DNA of 64,000 bases from Gp6-AA40 sp963818645 (GTDB taxonomy: Bacteria; Acidobacteriota; Vicinamibacteria; Vicinamibacterales; UBA2999): contig CAWFTF010000002.1 in NCBI GenBank assembly GCA_963818645.1, forward strand, positions 124,001 to 188,000. The letters run 5' to 3'. Positions 24,400 through 33,594 of the stretch are shown in pieces. The translations under genes and the position numbers were made by a program. Positions within the stretch are counted from its first letter, which is position 1. Each line of letters opens with the position of its first letter. A model generated the notes under the pieces. That model was given only the letters and a program-made list of their open reading frames with translations. It was not told where the DNA came from and ran no database searches.

Positions 24400-27156
24400 A
24401 CCGGCATGTCCTCCCACCTGCGCACTGAATAGTGAAGTGGTTTGGTCCAAAGACTTTCGAGTCCTTCCAGAATGTCCGACGCCCAGCCAAAGACGTTGCG
24501 ACCGGCGACGATCCGGCGCATGGCGCGCATGCGTGCCCGCCGCTCGTCGAGCGGCATGTCGATCGCCTGGAGCAACGCGTCGGCAAAGCCGTCCACGTCG
24601 TACGGGTTGATGATTACGGCCTCACGCAGTTCCTGCGCCGCGCCGGCCAACCTGCTGAGCACGAGCACGCCATCGTCATCATCGCGCGCCGATACAAATT
24701 CCTTGGCAACAAGGTTCATACCGTCGTGTAACGAGCTCACGATGCAGAAGTCGGCGAGGCGATAGAGCGCGACCAGACTGGTAATCGTCAGCGCCTTGGT
24801 GTGGTAGTGAACCGCTGGTGCACCGCCGGGCACGCGATGGCGCGCGTTGATTGCTGAGATGCGCTGACCGATCTCGGCTTCTATGGCTGCGTAGCTCTCA
24901 ATCTCGGAGCGGGACGGCACACCGATCTGAACGAAGGTCAACTTTCCTCGGAGAGCCGGCCGCCTGGACAGCAGCGCATCCAGCGCGTCGAGGCGCTCGG
25001 GAATGCCCTTGGTGTAATCGAGCCGATCGACGCCGATGCCGATGATCTCCGCGGACAGCTTGAAGAGCCGCGCAAGCCGCGCCTGCTCGTTGGCGAGCGA
25101 AGGCTCTGCGGCAATCGCCTGAATGCGATCGTAGTCCACGCCGATCGGCACGGAGACGACGGTTGTGCTCCGATCGCCGAATCTGACGCGCGAGCGCTCG
25201 TGCTCGACCTCCACGTCGAGCTCTTCCTCGACGGCGAGCAGGAAGTTGTGACGATCGCGTTCCAATTGAAACGCGAGCAGGTCATTCGCCAGCAGGCCCC
25301 TCAGGATATCCGGCCCCCACGGACAGATGCGGAAGCGATCGGGATAGGGCCACGGAATGTGCCAGAACAGCGCCGTGCGCGCCTGCGGCAGGCGTGTGCG
25401 CAAGGCGGGGGCGACGAGAGCGAGGTGATAGTCCTGAATGAAAATGGGTGTATCGGAGTTGCCCGACTTCCTCGCTCACCGCCACCGCAAAGCGAGTGTT
25501 GATATCGCGATACGCGGCCCAGTCTTCGGTGCGGAACTGCGGACGGACATCGACCAGGTGGCACAGCGGCCAGAGTCCCTCGTTCGCGAAGCCGTTGTAG
25601 TACGCAGAGAAGGTGGGCTCTTCGAGCCACAGCCGACGCAACTCGTACGACGGGCTGTCGGGAGGTACGAGCACACGATCGGATTTGTCGACGACCGCAC
25701 GATCTGCCGGCCCGGCGCCGTGCGCGACCCAGACACCATTGCGCTCGCGCATGAGTGCGTCGAGTGCGACGGCGACACCGCCGGTGGCAGGCGCGGCCAC
25801 GATGCGTCCGCGTTCGTCCTGACGGTGAAGGTATGGCTCGCGATTCGAGACCACGACCAACGGCCGCCGAGGCGGCGGGTTGAGGTCGCCGCTGCGGGAC
25901 AACCCATATCGAAAGAGCAGTGGACCGAAGAGCTCGTGAACCGCGATGAAGGCGACGAGCAATGCCTGGATTCGCGGTCCCCAGTCGGCGAACTCTGACG
26001 CCACGAGCGCAGCAAATCCCAGCGTGATGCCCGCCTGAGAAACGAGGCCGGTCCAGATGTAGCTGCCGACAGTCGGATCGATGCCCGACGAGCGCACGCC
26101 CAGGGCGACACCCAGTCTGATGAACAACAGCCGCAGCGCAGAAAGCGCGATGACGACGACACCGCTCTCGGCAAGGACGTCGAGTCGCAGCGATGTACCG
26201 ACGGCGACGAAGAAGATGACGAGCACAGGCAGCGCAGCGCCCTGGACAGCCGTCTTCAGGGTCTCGCCCTGAGCGAGAGACAGGTTCTCGATCACGAGAC
26301 CCGCGGCCACTGCGGCGAGCAGCGGCTCGAACTGTTGCGTGCTGCCCACCTGGCTCAGAAGCGCACAGACGGCGATGACGACAAGCGCAACCTCGCGACC
26401 GACGTAGCGTAGATAGAGCGCGAACATGGCGCCGACGAATACGCCGAACGCCACTGCGCCGCCGATTTCCCACGTGAAGCGGGCGAGCAGGCTGACGCCG
26501 TCGCTGGTCGTCGCGCCGACGGCGACGCGCGCGAACAGCATCGCGAACGAAAAGAGCACGAGGATCACGAGGTCGGCGAGCACGACGACCGTCAGGACCG
26601 TCTCGCTGAGTCGGCCTCGCGCCCCGGTCTCGGTGGTGACCGCGGCGGTCATCGTCGGCGAGAAACTGATCGTGATCACGACCAGCAGCGTGACGATCGA
26701 CAAGCGCTCGAGGCCGCCTGCACCCGGTGCGATCGAGAGCCACGGCCACGCGATCCACATCACGACACCGACGCCAGTCATGGCGACCACGAGCGTGATG
26801 GCCGTCAATCGTGCGATGGCCTTGAACTGAAGGCTCAGCCTCTCCAGGTTGAGGGTGAGGCCTGCGATGAGTGCGATGAGCGTCGTCGCGATGCCGGTGA
26901 CGAAGTGCAGCTGCACCGCCATCGTCTCGGTGATGACGTCGCCGACACTCGGTCCGATGAGGACACCAAACAGGATGTAGCCACTCAGGCGGGGAAGACG
27001 GAAGCGGCGGAGCAGATCGCCGAAGATCCAGGCGCCGAGCAGCGTGAAGCCGATCGCGAGAGCAGCGCCTGCAGTGCCTGACGCGATCGGTCCACCGATC
27101 GCGCGCACCCAGAGCACGACGACGACGGCGAGGATCAGGGCGGCAACCTGCCTCAC
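24396..27156 (-). CDS. Cation/proton antiporter fused to trehalose-6-phosphate synthase (one frameshift)
   Basis: Residues 1 to about 420 form a CPA2-type antiporter with 10-12 hydrophobic helices (RFRLPRLSGYILFGVLIGPS, VVLADLVILVLFSFAML, GLVSQAGITLGFAALV). After a short linker (SGDLNPPP) at about residue 425 the frame enters GT20 trehalose-6-phosphate synthase: PLVVVSNREPYLHR, YYNGFANEGLWPL, then in the next frame IFIQDYHLALVAP, HIPWPYPDRFRICPWGPDIL, VDRLDYTKGIPER. One extra C in CCC at 25462-25464 breaks the frame; without it the product is about 919 residues. The GTG 27156 start overlaps the upstream antiporter-like gene (GTGA). No start signal is visible at the linker, so this reads as a true fusion. 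The antiporter half could place trehalose synthesis at the membrane. The indel may be an assembly error. Confidence 0.75.
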
Positions 27157-28334
27157 TCGTGTGTCTCCACCGGCCGCCAGAGTGCGGCGACCAACTGCGA
27201 ACCGATGCTGCCGAGTACGGTGGCGGCGAGAATGACCGCTGCGGACCCCTCCATCATCGATGACGCATCGAGCGCGAACGCGATGCCGAAGACGCCTGGG
27301 GGCAGGAGCGTCGCAGCGACGCTATCAGGAATGGCAACACCGGGGACTTGTCGTGTCAGCCACCCCCCGAGGAGTTTGCCGGCGATACGAAGCAGCAGGT
27401 ACGCGACGGTGAGAATCAGGATCCATCCCGAGAACGTTGTCTTCGCGCCCGCGGTCAACAGCATGAGCACGACGAGCGGGTGTCGCAGATAGCGAACGTC
27501 GCGCTCGATGCAGTCACGCGCCACACCACCGACGTATCCCCAGAACAAGCCGGCGAGCAGACCACCGACGAGCGCCGAGAGCGAGAGGTAGTCGGCGATT
27601 CCGCCAATGAGCAGCAGCGCCGCGATGGAGAACACTCGCTGCTCGGTGCTCGGCGACGTGTCGGCGAGGAGCAGCCAGGCCGTCGCAGAGATCAGCAACG
27701 CGAGGATCGCGGCTTGAATCGTCAGGCCCAGAGACCCGAGTGGGGAGTACGAATGGAGGAATGCGAGCACGACTGCGCCCACGATCGACGGAAGCAGCCC
27801 GTCGAGATCGCGCATGCGGATCGCCGCAGGGCGGAGGCGATCGGGGTCGGCGTCCGGAAGCGTGGCTGACATCGACGCGCACACGCCAGCCATCACCGCG
27901 ATGAGCCACACGCGAGAGGGCTCGAAGTCGGCGGACGCAGGCATGATCAGCCACACGCCAAGGGTGACGATGACGCCCGTCAGGAGTGACTCGATGCTGG
28001 CCTTGCGCAGCAGCGGCCAGCGATTGGGTGCAGCCGGTCGCATGAACTCGAGCCCGGCCAGGATGCCGAGCGCCGCGACCGCGACGGGGATCACGGGATC
28101 GAGAACGACCAATACGCCCGGCGTGATGATGGCGAGACCTTCAGGCCCGAGCGCCACACCGAGCAGCAGAATCAGGACGACCGGGACGGCGCCGGTGGAC
28201 CAGCTCAGACCGAAACGTACATGCCACGGCAGCGCACGCGGCGGGATCGGGCGCGCGCCAAGTCTCTCGAGATCGATCTCGCCGGTCTGAACTTCCTGCG
28301 CGATGACGTCGGAGTGGAATGAATTCGGCATCAT
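27153..28334 (-). CDS. Antiporter-like multi-spanning membrane protein
   Basis: 393-residue inner-membrane protein with about ten hydrophobic segments after a 45-residue cytoplasmic N-terminus. The repeats (VVLDPVIPVAVAALGILAGLEF, IGGIADYLSLSALVGGLLAG, VAATLLPPGVFGIAFALDAS) resemble halves of the CPA/KefB-type antiporter fold. It overlaps both neighbours by four bases (ATGA and GTGA), so it is made together with the antiporter-OtsA fusion. It may form a heteromeric transporter with it. The ion specificity is unknown. Confidence 0.65.
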   Translation of the reverse strand: MMPNSFHSDVIAQEVQTGEIDLERLGARPIPPRALPWHVRFGLSWSTGAVPVVLILLLGVALGPEGLAIITPGVLVVLDPVIPVAVAALGILAGLEFMRPAAPNRWPLLRKASIESLLTGVIVTLGVWLIMPASADFEPSRVWLIAVMAGVCASMSATLPDADPDRLRPAAIRMRDLDGLLPSIVGAVVLAFLHSYSPLGSLGLTIQAAILALLISATAWLLLADTSPSTEQRVFSIAALLLIGGIADYLSLSALVGGLLAGLFWGYVGGVARDCIERDVRYLRHPLVVLMLLTAGAKTTFSGWILILTVAYLLLRIAGKLLGGWLTRQVPGVAIPDSVAATLLPPGVFGIAFALDASSMMEGSAAVILAATVLGSIGSQLVAALWRPVETHE

Positions 28335-29611
28335 TTCACCAGCCCCACGACGAGGTGCGTCCGACCCCTCGTGAGCGCGAGCATGATCGCCTCGCCCGTT
28401 CGAGCCGATCGAAAAGCGTCGCCAATCTGCGCTGCTGTGGGAGCTGTGATGTGTCCGACCAGAGTGATGATGTCTCCCTCTTGCAGGCGCGCCGCACTGG
28501 CTGCTGAACGAGGGTCGATGCGCACGACGGTGGTGCCAACGCCGCGGACGCTTTTCATCCCAAGGCCCAACGAGGGGACGGTCTCAGCGCTGCTCGTTGC
28601 CGGCAGCGTGAATTGAACATCCAGTGGCTTGCCACGACGGCGCACGTGCATCGTGACCGGGCCGACTGGCAGACGATTGCTGGCAACCTCCCAGTCTCGC
28701 GGGTGCGTGATCGCGCGCGCGTTCACCGACTCGATGACGTCTCCGACGACGATGTGCCGGGCGGCAGGTCCGCGTGAATCGACCCACGCGACAACGACAC
28801 CCTGACTCGCACCTGTCGCTGTCGTCAGAGCGGCCGTCAACGGACGAACCTCCATGCGAAGGTCCACGGCCGGCGTCCGTTCACCATTGAGAATCCGGGT
28901 CGCCTCTTCACGCACCACCTCCCACGGCACGATCGCCAGGCCCGTCGGCTCGCGCACGACGAGGCCAGCGATCTCTCCCGATGTGGTGAAGACGAATGAC
29001 GACGCCGTGAGGTCGGTGCCTTCGGGCACGGACCAGATCGCGCCAGGCCATGCGGGACTGTGAGTCTGGTGCAGCGACGCAACGAGAACAGGTCGCAGGG
29101 ATACACCCGATGGTGTGCCCACGGTGGCCATCAGGTATTGCGGACTGTTGAGCGACTGCGGCATCCAGGGCGGAACACCGACGGGCGCAATATCCTCCCT
29201 GGTGCGAATGATGGCCAGGCCGGTGACACGATCGGTCGAGACGATCTCGTCTTGATTCGAAAGGCGATCGCCGGTGCGAACGAGGACGATGGCTGCGTTA
29301 CTCTGCAGTCGCATCGCTGTTAACTGTCTCGATTCCGCCTCAGCGATGTCCTCCGCGCCTGATGCCGCGACGGTGAGCCACGTCGTCGACAACCGGCTTT
29401 GCAGCTCGGCGATCTCGCCTGCGAGGTTTGCGAATCGCGGTGCTGACGACAACTGGGAGAGCAGCGAGGGAATGGGATTCGGGCTCGGTGAGACGCCCGG
29501 GAACCGGATACGTGCCAGCACCCAAAGCGCGAGCAGGGCGACGAGCGCCGCCGCCAGCAGGTGGCGCGTCTCGCGTGAAACACGACCGCGGAAAGCGTGC
29601 GACGTTGACAT
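28331..29611 (-). CDS. HtrA-like membrane-anchored protein with two PDZ domains and degenerate protease domain
   Basis: 426 residues: an N-terminal membrane anchor (about 19-36, AAALVALLALWVLARI), a trypsin-like domain (about 75-235), and two PDZ domains (about 245-330 and 345-425, e.g. GDVIESVNARAI and GDIITLVGHITAP). Where HtrA proteases have GNSGGP, this protein has SSFVFTTSGEIAGLVV. I also see no clear catalytic His-Asp pair, so it is probably not an active protease. It is the first gene of the trehalose/antiporter operon and could be a sensor or scaffold for periplasmic stress. Confidence 0.7.
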   Translation of the reverse strand: MSTSHAFRGRVSRETRHLLAAALVALLALWVLARIRFPGVSPSPNPIPSLLSQLSSAPRFANLAGEIAELQSRLSTTWLTVAASGAEDIAEAESRQLTAMRLQSNAAIVLVRTGDRLSNQDEIVSTDRVTGLAIIRTREDIAPVGVPPWMPQSLNSPQYLMATVGTPSGVSLRPVLVASLHQTHSPAWPGAIWSVPEGTDLTASSFVFTTSGEIAGLVVREPTGLAIVPWEVVREEATRILNGERTPAVDLRMEVRPLTAALTTATGASQGVVVAWVDSRGPAARHIVVGDVIESVNARAITHPRDWEVASNRLPVGPVTMHVRRRGKPLDVQFTLPATSSAETVPSLGLGMKSVRGVGTTVVRIDPRSAASAARLQEGDIITLVGHITAPTAAQIGDAFRSARTGEAIMLALTRGRTHLVVGLVK

Positions 29612-29698
29612 GATTCAGTCGTCGACGCGAGTCCCCCAGTGTGGCACCCTTCGGATGAGGAAACGGTTGAGCTGACGTCTGTCGTATCTGATCCCGAA

Positions 29699-29753
29699 AC
29701 GCAAATCACGCACGAGCGGGGTCCGACGTGGGCCCGAACGCAGATCACACATG
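29699..29753 (+). promoter_or_regulatory. Direct repeat upstream of the secreted lectin-like gene
   Basis: ACGCAAATCACGCACG (29699-29714) and ACGCAGATCACACATG (29738-29753) match at 13 of 16 positions, 39 bases apart. They lie in the 153-base divergent intergenic region, the second copy ending 11 bases before the downstream ATG. They could be a regulator site; no promoter boxes are obvious. Confidence 0.35.
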
Positions 29754-29764
29754 GAGACTCTGGA

Positions 29765-30385
29765 ATGCGTCACTCGTTTGTAATCCTTCTATTGATTAGC
29801 TGTGTAACTCTGCCACTATCGGCGCAGTCTCCTCAAGGCTGGAAGATGCGCGTCGATCGCAGCCAGAACGCCCAGGATCCCGATGATCGGCCGGACCTTG
29901 CCTTCAAAACGTTGGGAAAAGCCTTTCATGTGAAAGGCGGTCCAGCTGGAACCTTCTGGAACGCCAGCAATAACGCTGCCGGTAACTACACTCTGAAGGC
30001 CACGTTCAACCTGAACGAGCCGAGCAGTCACCCCAACTTCTACGGGCTGGTTTTCGGTGGCTCGCAGTTGGAGGCGGCAGGCCAGGCGTATACCTACTTC
30101 GTTGTCGCACAGGACGGTTCGTTCCTGATTCGCCAGCGAAACGGGAACGATGTGAAAGACGTCGCGCGCGCGCCGCACGCGTCCGTCAAACGTCCCGACG
30201 GATCGGGCAAGTCTTCGAATACGCTGGAGGTGCGCGTCGCCGGCGACACCGTGTCGTACGTGGTCAACGGAACGGTCGTGCACAGTCTGGCGCGGAACGC
30301 GGTGACCACTGATGGCATCGTCGGCTTCCGTGTCAACCATCAGCTCGATGTTGCGGTTGAGGGATTCGAACTTCAGCGCTCGTAG
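29765..30385 (+). CDS. Secreted lectin-like domain protein
   Basis: 206 residues from ATG 29765. The signal peptide (MRHSFVILLLISCVTLPLSA) is followed by one beta-sandwich domain. Motifs such as LKATFNLNEPSSHPNFYGL, AYTYFVVAQDGSFLIRQR, NTLEVRVAGDTVSYVVNGT and GIVGFRVNHQLDVAVEGFEL resemble the concanavalin-like DUF1080/LamG group that binds or processes sugars. No catalytic residues can be named. The 3' end overlaps the probable start of the next propeller gene, suggesting co-expression. Confidence 0.6.
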   Translation: MRHSFVILLLISCVTLPLSAQSPQGWKMRVDRSQNAQDPDDRPDLAFKTLGKAFHVKGGPAGTFWNASNNAAGNYTLKATFNLNEPSSHPNFYGLVFGGSQLEAAGQAYTYFVVAQDGSFLIRQRNGNDVKDVARAPHASVKRPDGSGKSSNTLEVRVAGDTVSYVVNGTVVHSLARNAVTTDGIVGFRVNHQLDVAVEGFELQRS

Positions 30386-31688
30386 ACGCAGACAGGCATG
30401 CGGGCTCGCCGCATGTCTGTTCGTCTTGCTTGCCGGAGGCGGGCCCGACGGCCCGCCTCCACATTCTGTGCTCCTTCACGCTGCAGCAGCTGAAGACTGG
30501 CCGCAGTTTCGCGGGCCCACCGGTCAGGGCCATTCAAGCGAATCAGGATTACCCGTCCAGTGGAGCGAGACTCAGAACATTGTGTGGAAGGTTCCACTCA
30601 GTGGCGGATGGTCATCGCCAGTGATCGCAGCCGGGCGCGTCTGGGTCACGGCTGTCGATGCGACTCGCAACAAGCGAGGCGAGGACTCCGTCGTCTCGCT
30701 CCGTCTGATTGGTCTCGATGCCGCCACCGGGCGCGAGGTCATCAATACGGAAGTGTTCAAGATCGACGGCCCCGGCGCGATCAATCTGAAGAATAGCCGT
30801 GCGTCGCCGACACCGATCATCGACGGCGATCGCATCTACGTCCACTTCGGCGCCGACGGCACCGCGGCGCTCTCGACGTCGGGCAAAGTGCTCTGGTCCA
30901 CACGGCTTCGCTACGACGCGCAACACGGCAACGGCGGCTCGCCCGTTCTCTATCGCGATCTGCTGATCATCAATTGCGATGGATGGGGTGACGAAGCGTA
31001 CGTTGTTGCACTCGACACGCAGACGGGGAAGTCGCGCTGGCGAACGTCGCGGCGGCGACCGTGGAGCCAGGCTTACTCGACGCCACTCGTGATCCGCGTC
31101 GGCGAGGAGGATCAAGTCCTGTCCGTTGGCGCGTATCGCGCCGTGGCGTACGAACCACTCACCGGGAAAGAGATCTGGCGCGTGAGCTATGGCGAGGGCT
31201 TCTCCAATGTGCCGCGCCCAGTGTTCGGGCAAGGTCTGGTATTCATCGCGACAGGGTTTCAGGAACCGGCGCTCGTAGCTGTTCGCGCAGATGGCCGCGG
31301 CGACGTGACGCGGACGCACGTCGCGTGGACGCTGACACGCGGCGCGCCCTACACACCGTCGCCGATTCTCGTCGGTGACGAGCTCTATTACGTCAGCGAC
31401 ACCGGCGTGCTGTCATGCGTGGATGCGAAGACGGGGCAGATGATCTGGCAACAGCGCATCGGCGGAAATTACTCCGCATCACCAGTCTTCGCGGACGGCC
31501 GGATCTACGTCCTGAGCGAAGAGGGCATGACTACTGTCTTCGCGCCAGGCAAGACGTTTCAGCGGCTCGGTATGAACCACCTCGATGGCTCCTCGCTCGC
31601 CTCAATCGCCGTCTCAGACAGATCGTTCTTCATCCGTACGGATACGCACCTCTATCGGATCGCCGAAGGCGTAGGCAGTAGGCGGTAG
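30348..31688 (+). CDS. Secreted PQQ-type beta-propeller protein
   Basis: 446 residues from ATG 30348, exported by a signal-like segment (RRRRQACGLAACLFVLLAGG). It starts the mature part with the family hallmark DWPQFRGPTGQG. About seven PQQ-like blades follow (VYVALDTQTGKSRWRT-type repeats, e.g. VALDTQTGKSRWRTSRRR and CVDAKTGQMIWQQRIG). Such proteins resemble BamB or dehydrogenase propellers; cofactor residues cannot be assigned. The start overlaps the upstream gene by 38 bases. An 11-bp palindrome lies inside the signal region, and a GTG at about 30470 is an alternative start that would remove it. The last codons fall in a heptamer repeat. Confidence 0.75.
   Translation: MLRLRDSNFSARRRRQACGLAACLFVLLAGGGPDGPPPHSVLLHAAAAEDWPQFRGPTGQGHSSESGLPVQWSETQNIVWKVPLSGGWSSPVIAAGRVWVTAVDATRNKRGEDSVVSLRLIGLDAATGREVINTEVFKIDGPGAINLKNSRASPTPIIDGDRIYVHFGADGTAALSTSGKVLWSTRLRYDAQHGNGGSPVLYRDLLIINCDGWGDEAYVVALDTQTGKSRWRTSRRRPWSQAYSTPLVIRVGEEDQVLSVGAYRAVAYEPLTGKEIWRVSYGEGFSNVPRPVFGQGLVFIATGFQEPALVAVRADGRGDVTRTHVAWTLTRGAPYTPSPILVGDELYYVSDTGVLSCVDAKTGQMIWQQRIGGNYSASPVFADGRIYVLSEEGMTTVFAPGKTFQRLGMNHLDGSSLASIAVSDRSFFIRTDTHLYRIAEGVGSRR
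30435..30460. repeat. Perfect 11-bp GC-rich inverted repeat
   Basis: GGAGGCGGGCC (30435-30445) and GGCCCGCCTCC (30450-30460) pair perfectly around CGAC. It lies 50 bases past the stop of the lectin-like gene and within the signal-peptide coding part of the propeller gene, where it encodes a Gly/Pro run. No T tract follows on either strand. It could be a processing or attenuation hairpin, or an inserted palindrome. Confidence 0.7.
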
Positions 31689-31733
31689 GCATAGAACTGG
31701 TAGCTGCTTACTGCCTACTGCTACCGCCTACTA
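31671..31733. repeat. Inverted heptamer array at a convergent gene junction
   Basis: Left units are GTAGGCA, GTAGGCG, GTAGGCA (31671-31691). Right units are GCTTACT, GCCTACT, GCTACCG, CCTACTA (31706-31733), complementary to the left. The TAG stop of the propeller gene (31686-31688) lies in the left arm. The TTA (stop on the minus strand, 31708-31710) of the facing gene lies in the right arm, so the array supplies the C-terminal codons of both. It probably acts as a two-way terminator. Confidence 0.85.
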
Positions 31734-32343
31734 ATAGCGGGTGCAGCGTCGCCACGCGATGCATGTAGCCGCCCGCGTTCGCGTACTGCTCTGACGCCGC
31801 GGCTTTCAAGTGTGTGAGTCCCGCCGTCTTGTTTCCATTCGCCTCGTAGTACAGGCCGACATAGAGCTCCGCAAAGAACCGCGCCGACGTCGACTGGCCC
31901 GCGGCTGCCAGTACCGCCTCAGGCGTCATGGTCCCCTTGAACATCTCGTAAACCTCGCGCATCGGCGAACGCTGATCGGGTCCGACCGGCAGGAGCGCCG
32001 CATGCGCCTTCGCGGGCGATTCGGCGTGCGCCACGCAGAGAAAGTGCCAGGCCGGGTTCTCGACGTCGTTGGGATTGACCGTGCGGTGCGACTCGAACTG
32101 CTTGCGGCAGTCGTCGTAGCGTCCAACGTAATAGAGCGCGATGCCGCGTTGCCAGAGTTCCGGCGCTGCGTCGGGAACCAGCGCGGCGACGCGATCGAAA
32201 CCGGTGACCGACTCCTTGACTCGTCCCGCGAGGAAATCGTCAATCGCCCGGTCGAGGACGTCTCGTGGGTTTTCAGTCGATCGCTGCGGCGGTGGTATCG
32301 CTGCAAGCGACATGATCGAGACGATGACGGCGAGGGCTTTCAT
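31708..32343 (-). CDS. Exported TPR-like protein
   Basis: 211 residues from ATG 32343. A short signal sequence (MKALAVIVSIMSLAAIPPPQ) precedes helical repeats of TPR character (RAIDDFLAGRVKESVTGFDR, LWQRGIALYYVGRYDDCRKQ, RFFAELYVGLYYEANGNKTA). TPR proteins scaffold protein contacts; no partner is evident. The final residues (VGGSSRQ) are coded by a heptamer repeat, so the true C-terminus may vary between strains. It lies downstream of, and almost touching, the frameshifted propeller gene on the same strand. Confidence 0.65.
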   Translation of the reverse strand: MKALAVIVSIMSLAAIPPPQRSTENPRDVLDRAIDDFLAGRVKESVTGFDRVAALVPDAAPELWQRGIALYYVGRYDDCRKQFESHRTVNPNDVENPAWHFLCVAHAESPAKAHAALLPVGPDQRSPMREVYEMFKGTMTPEAVLAAAGQSTSARFFAELYVGLYYEANGNKTAGLTHLKAAASEQYANAGGYMHRVATLHPLLVGGSSRQ

Positions 32344-33594
32344 TTCCGCAGATCCAGACACACGAGCGTGTTTTCGTTGCGGACGTAGAGCAGACCGTCA
32401 GCAAGCGCGGGGTACGGTCGGACGACTCCCTGCAGTATCTGTGCGCGAGCGATCGGCTTGAATGCCTGCGGCGATGCGCTCGCCAGAATGAGCTCGCCAC
32501 CTTCGCGTGTGATCAAAAGCCGGTCACCCGCCAGAAGAACGCTGCCGGCGCGGAACTGTTCCTGACTCCACTTGACGGTACCCGGTCTGAAACTCCACGG
32601 CCCGGAAGCTGGGACCGAATTCCTGCCGACCGTGAAAACCGTACAAATAGCCGTTGTAAAAAACGCTCGTTGCGTAGTGATTGGACAGCACGTCGTCTGA
32701 TGTCCACACGTCTGTGAGCTGCGAACCATTCACGCGGAGGACGCCAGCACCGGGCCCGTACTGCGCGGACACAAAAATTTCGTCGCCGACGATGATGGGC
32801 GTTGCGGCATTGACCGATGCGGCAATGCGTGCGCGCCAGCGCCGCTGGAACTGCACCATCCCGGAGGCTGGATCGAGACCCACAAGGCTGTCGCGCGTGA
32901 GAAACACTCCGAGCCTGTGTCCGCCGATCGTTGCAGCCACGCCGGATGAATAGCTCGCGTCATCGTCGGTGGCCGACCAGAGCACTTTGCCAGTCTTCGC
33001 CTCGAAAGCGACGATGCCGGCTTTGTCGCCGCCCACGTTCGCGATGACGCGACCGCCTTCAACGAGGGGTGAGCCGGCCGCACCGAAGAAACCCTTCGGC
33101 ACACCGAAGCGCTTCATCGTGTCCTCGCTCCAGAGGCGTGTGCCCTTTGCGAGGTCCACGGCGTGGAGCTGGCCTTCCGCGCCAAATGTGTAGATCACTC
33201 CGTCGGCGACGACCGGTACCGCACGAGGACCTTCGTCGAATCCGAAGTCGTCTCGATAGCGCGTGGGGTAGGCATACCGCCACACCGAGTCGCCCGTCGC
33301 CGCGTCGAGTGATTCGAGGACTTCTTCGTTGCCGACGCGGTGAAAGAGGATGACGCGGTTGCCGACGACAGCGGGACCGGCGAACCCTTGTCCGACCTGC
33401 TTGCGCCAGACAGCCTTCGGGCCGTTCGCGCCCCAGGCGTCGGCAAGTGCGGGTCCCGCATAAACACCGTTGCGCGATGGCCCGAGGTACTGCGGCCAGT
33501 CGTTCGCCGCCTGCGTGACGACTGTTGCAGCGAGTGCGACAGCAACAGCCCACGCGACCTTGAAGTGGGGTACCTGTTTCACGTTTGTTGTCAA
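32340..33594 (-). CDS. Secreted PQQ-type beta-propeller protein, frame broken once
   Basis: About 417 residues when joined. The signal peptide (VAWAVAVALAATVVTQA) leads to NDWPQYLGPSRNGVY, the same opening as the propeller gene at 30348. Blades follow, such as LESLDAATGDSVWRYAYP and VAFEAKTGKVLWSATDDD. After FRAVEFQTG the frame is lost at CCC 32581-32583; one base less would continue TVKWSQEQFRAGSVLLAGD and end NTLVCLDLRK at 32340. The two propeller genes face each other across the TPR-like gene. The single-base shift in a homopolymer run could be a sequencing error. Function unknown. Confidence 0.7.

Noticed and set aside
25440..25480. Programmed ribosomal frameshift in the trehalose synthase
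   Set aside because: No slippery heptamer with a downstream structure is evident, and many nearby genes have similar single-base lesions, so an indel or error is simpler.
25301..26758. 485-codon Arg-rich frame overlapping the antiporter-OtsA gene
   Set aside because: It lies in another frame of the same strand, has extreme Arg content and no motifs, which is typical of GC-rich shadow frames.
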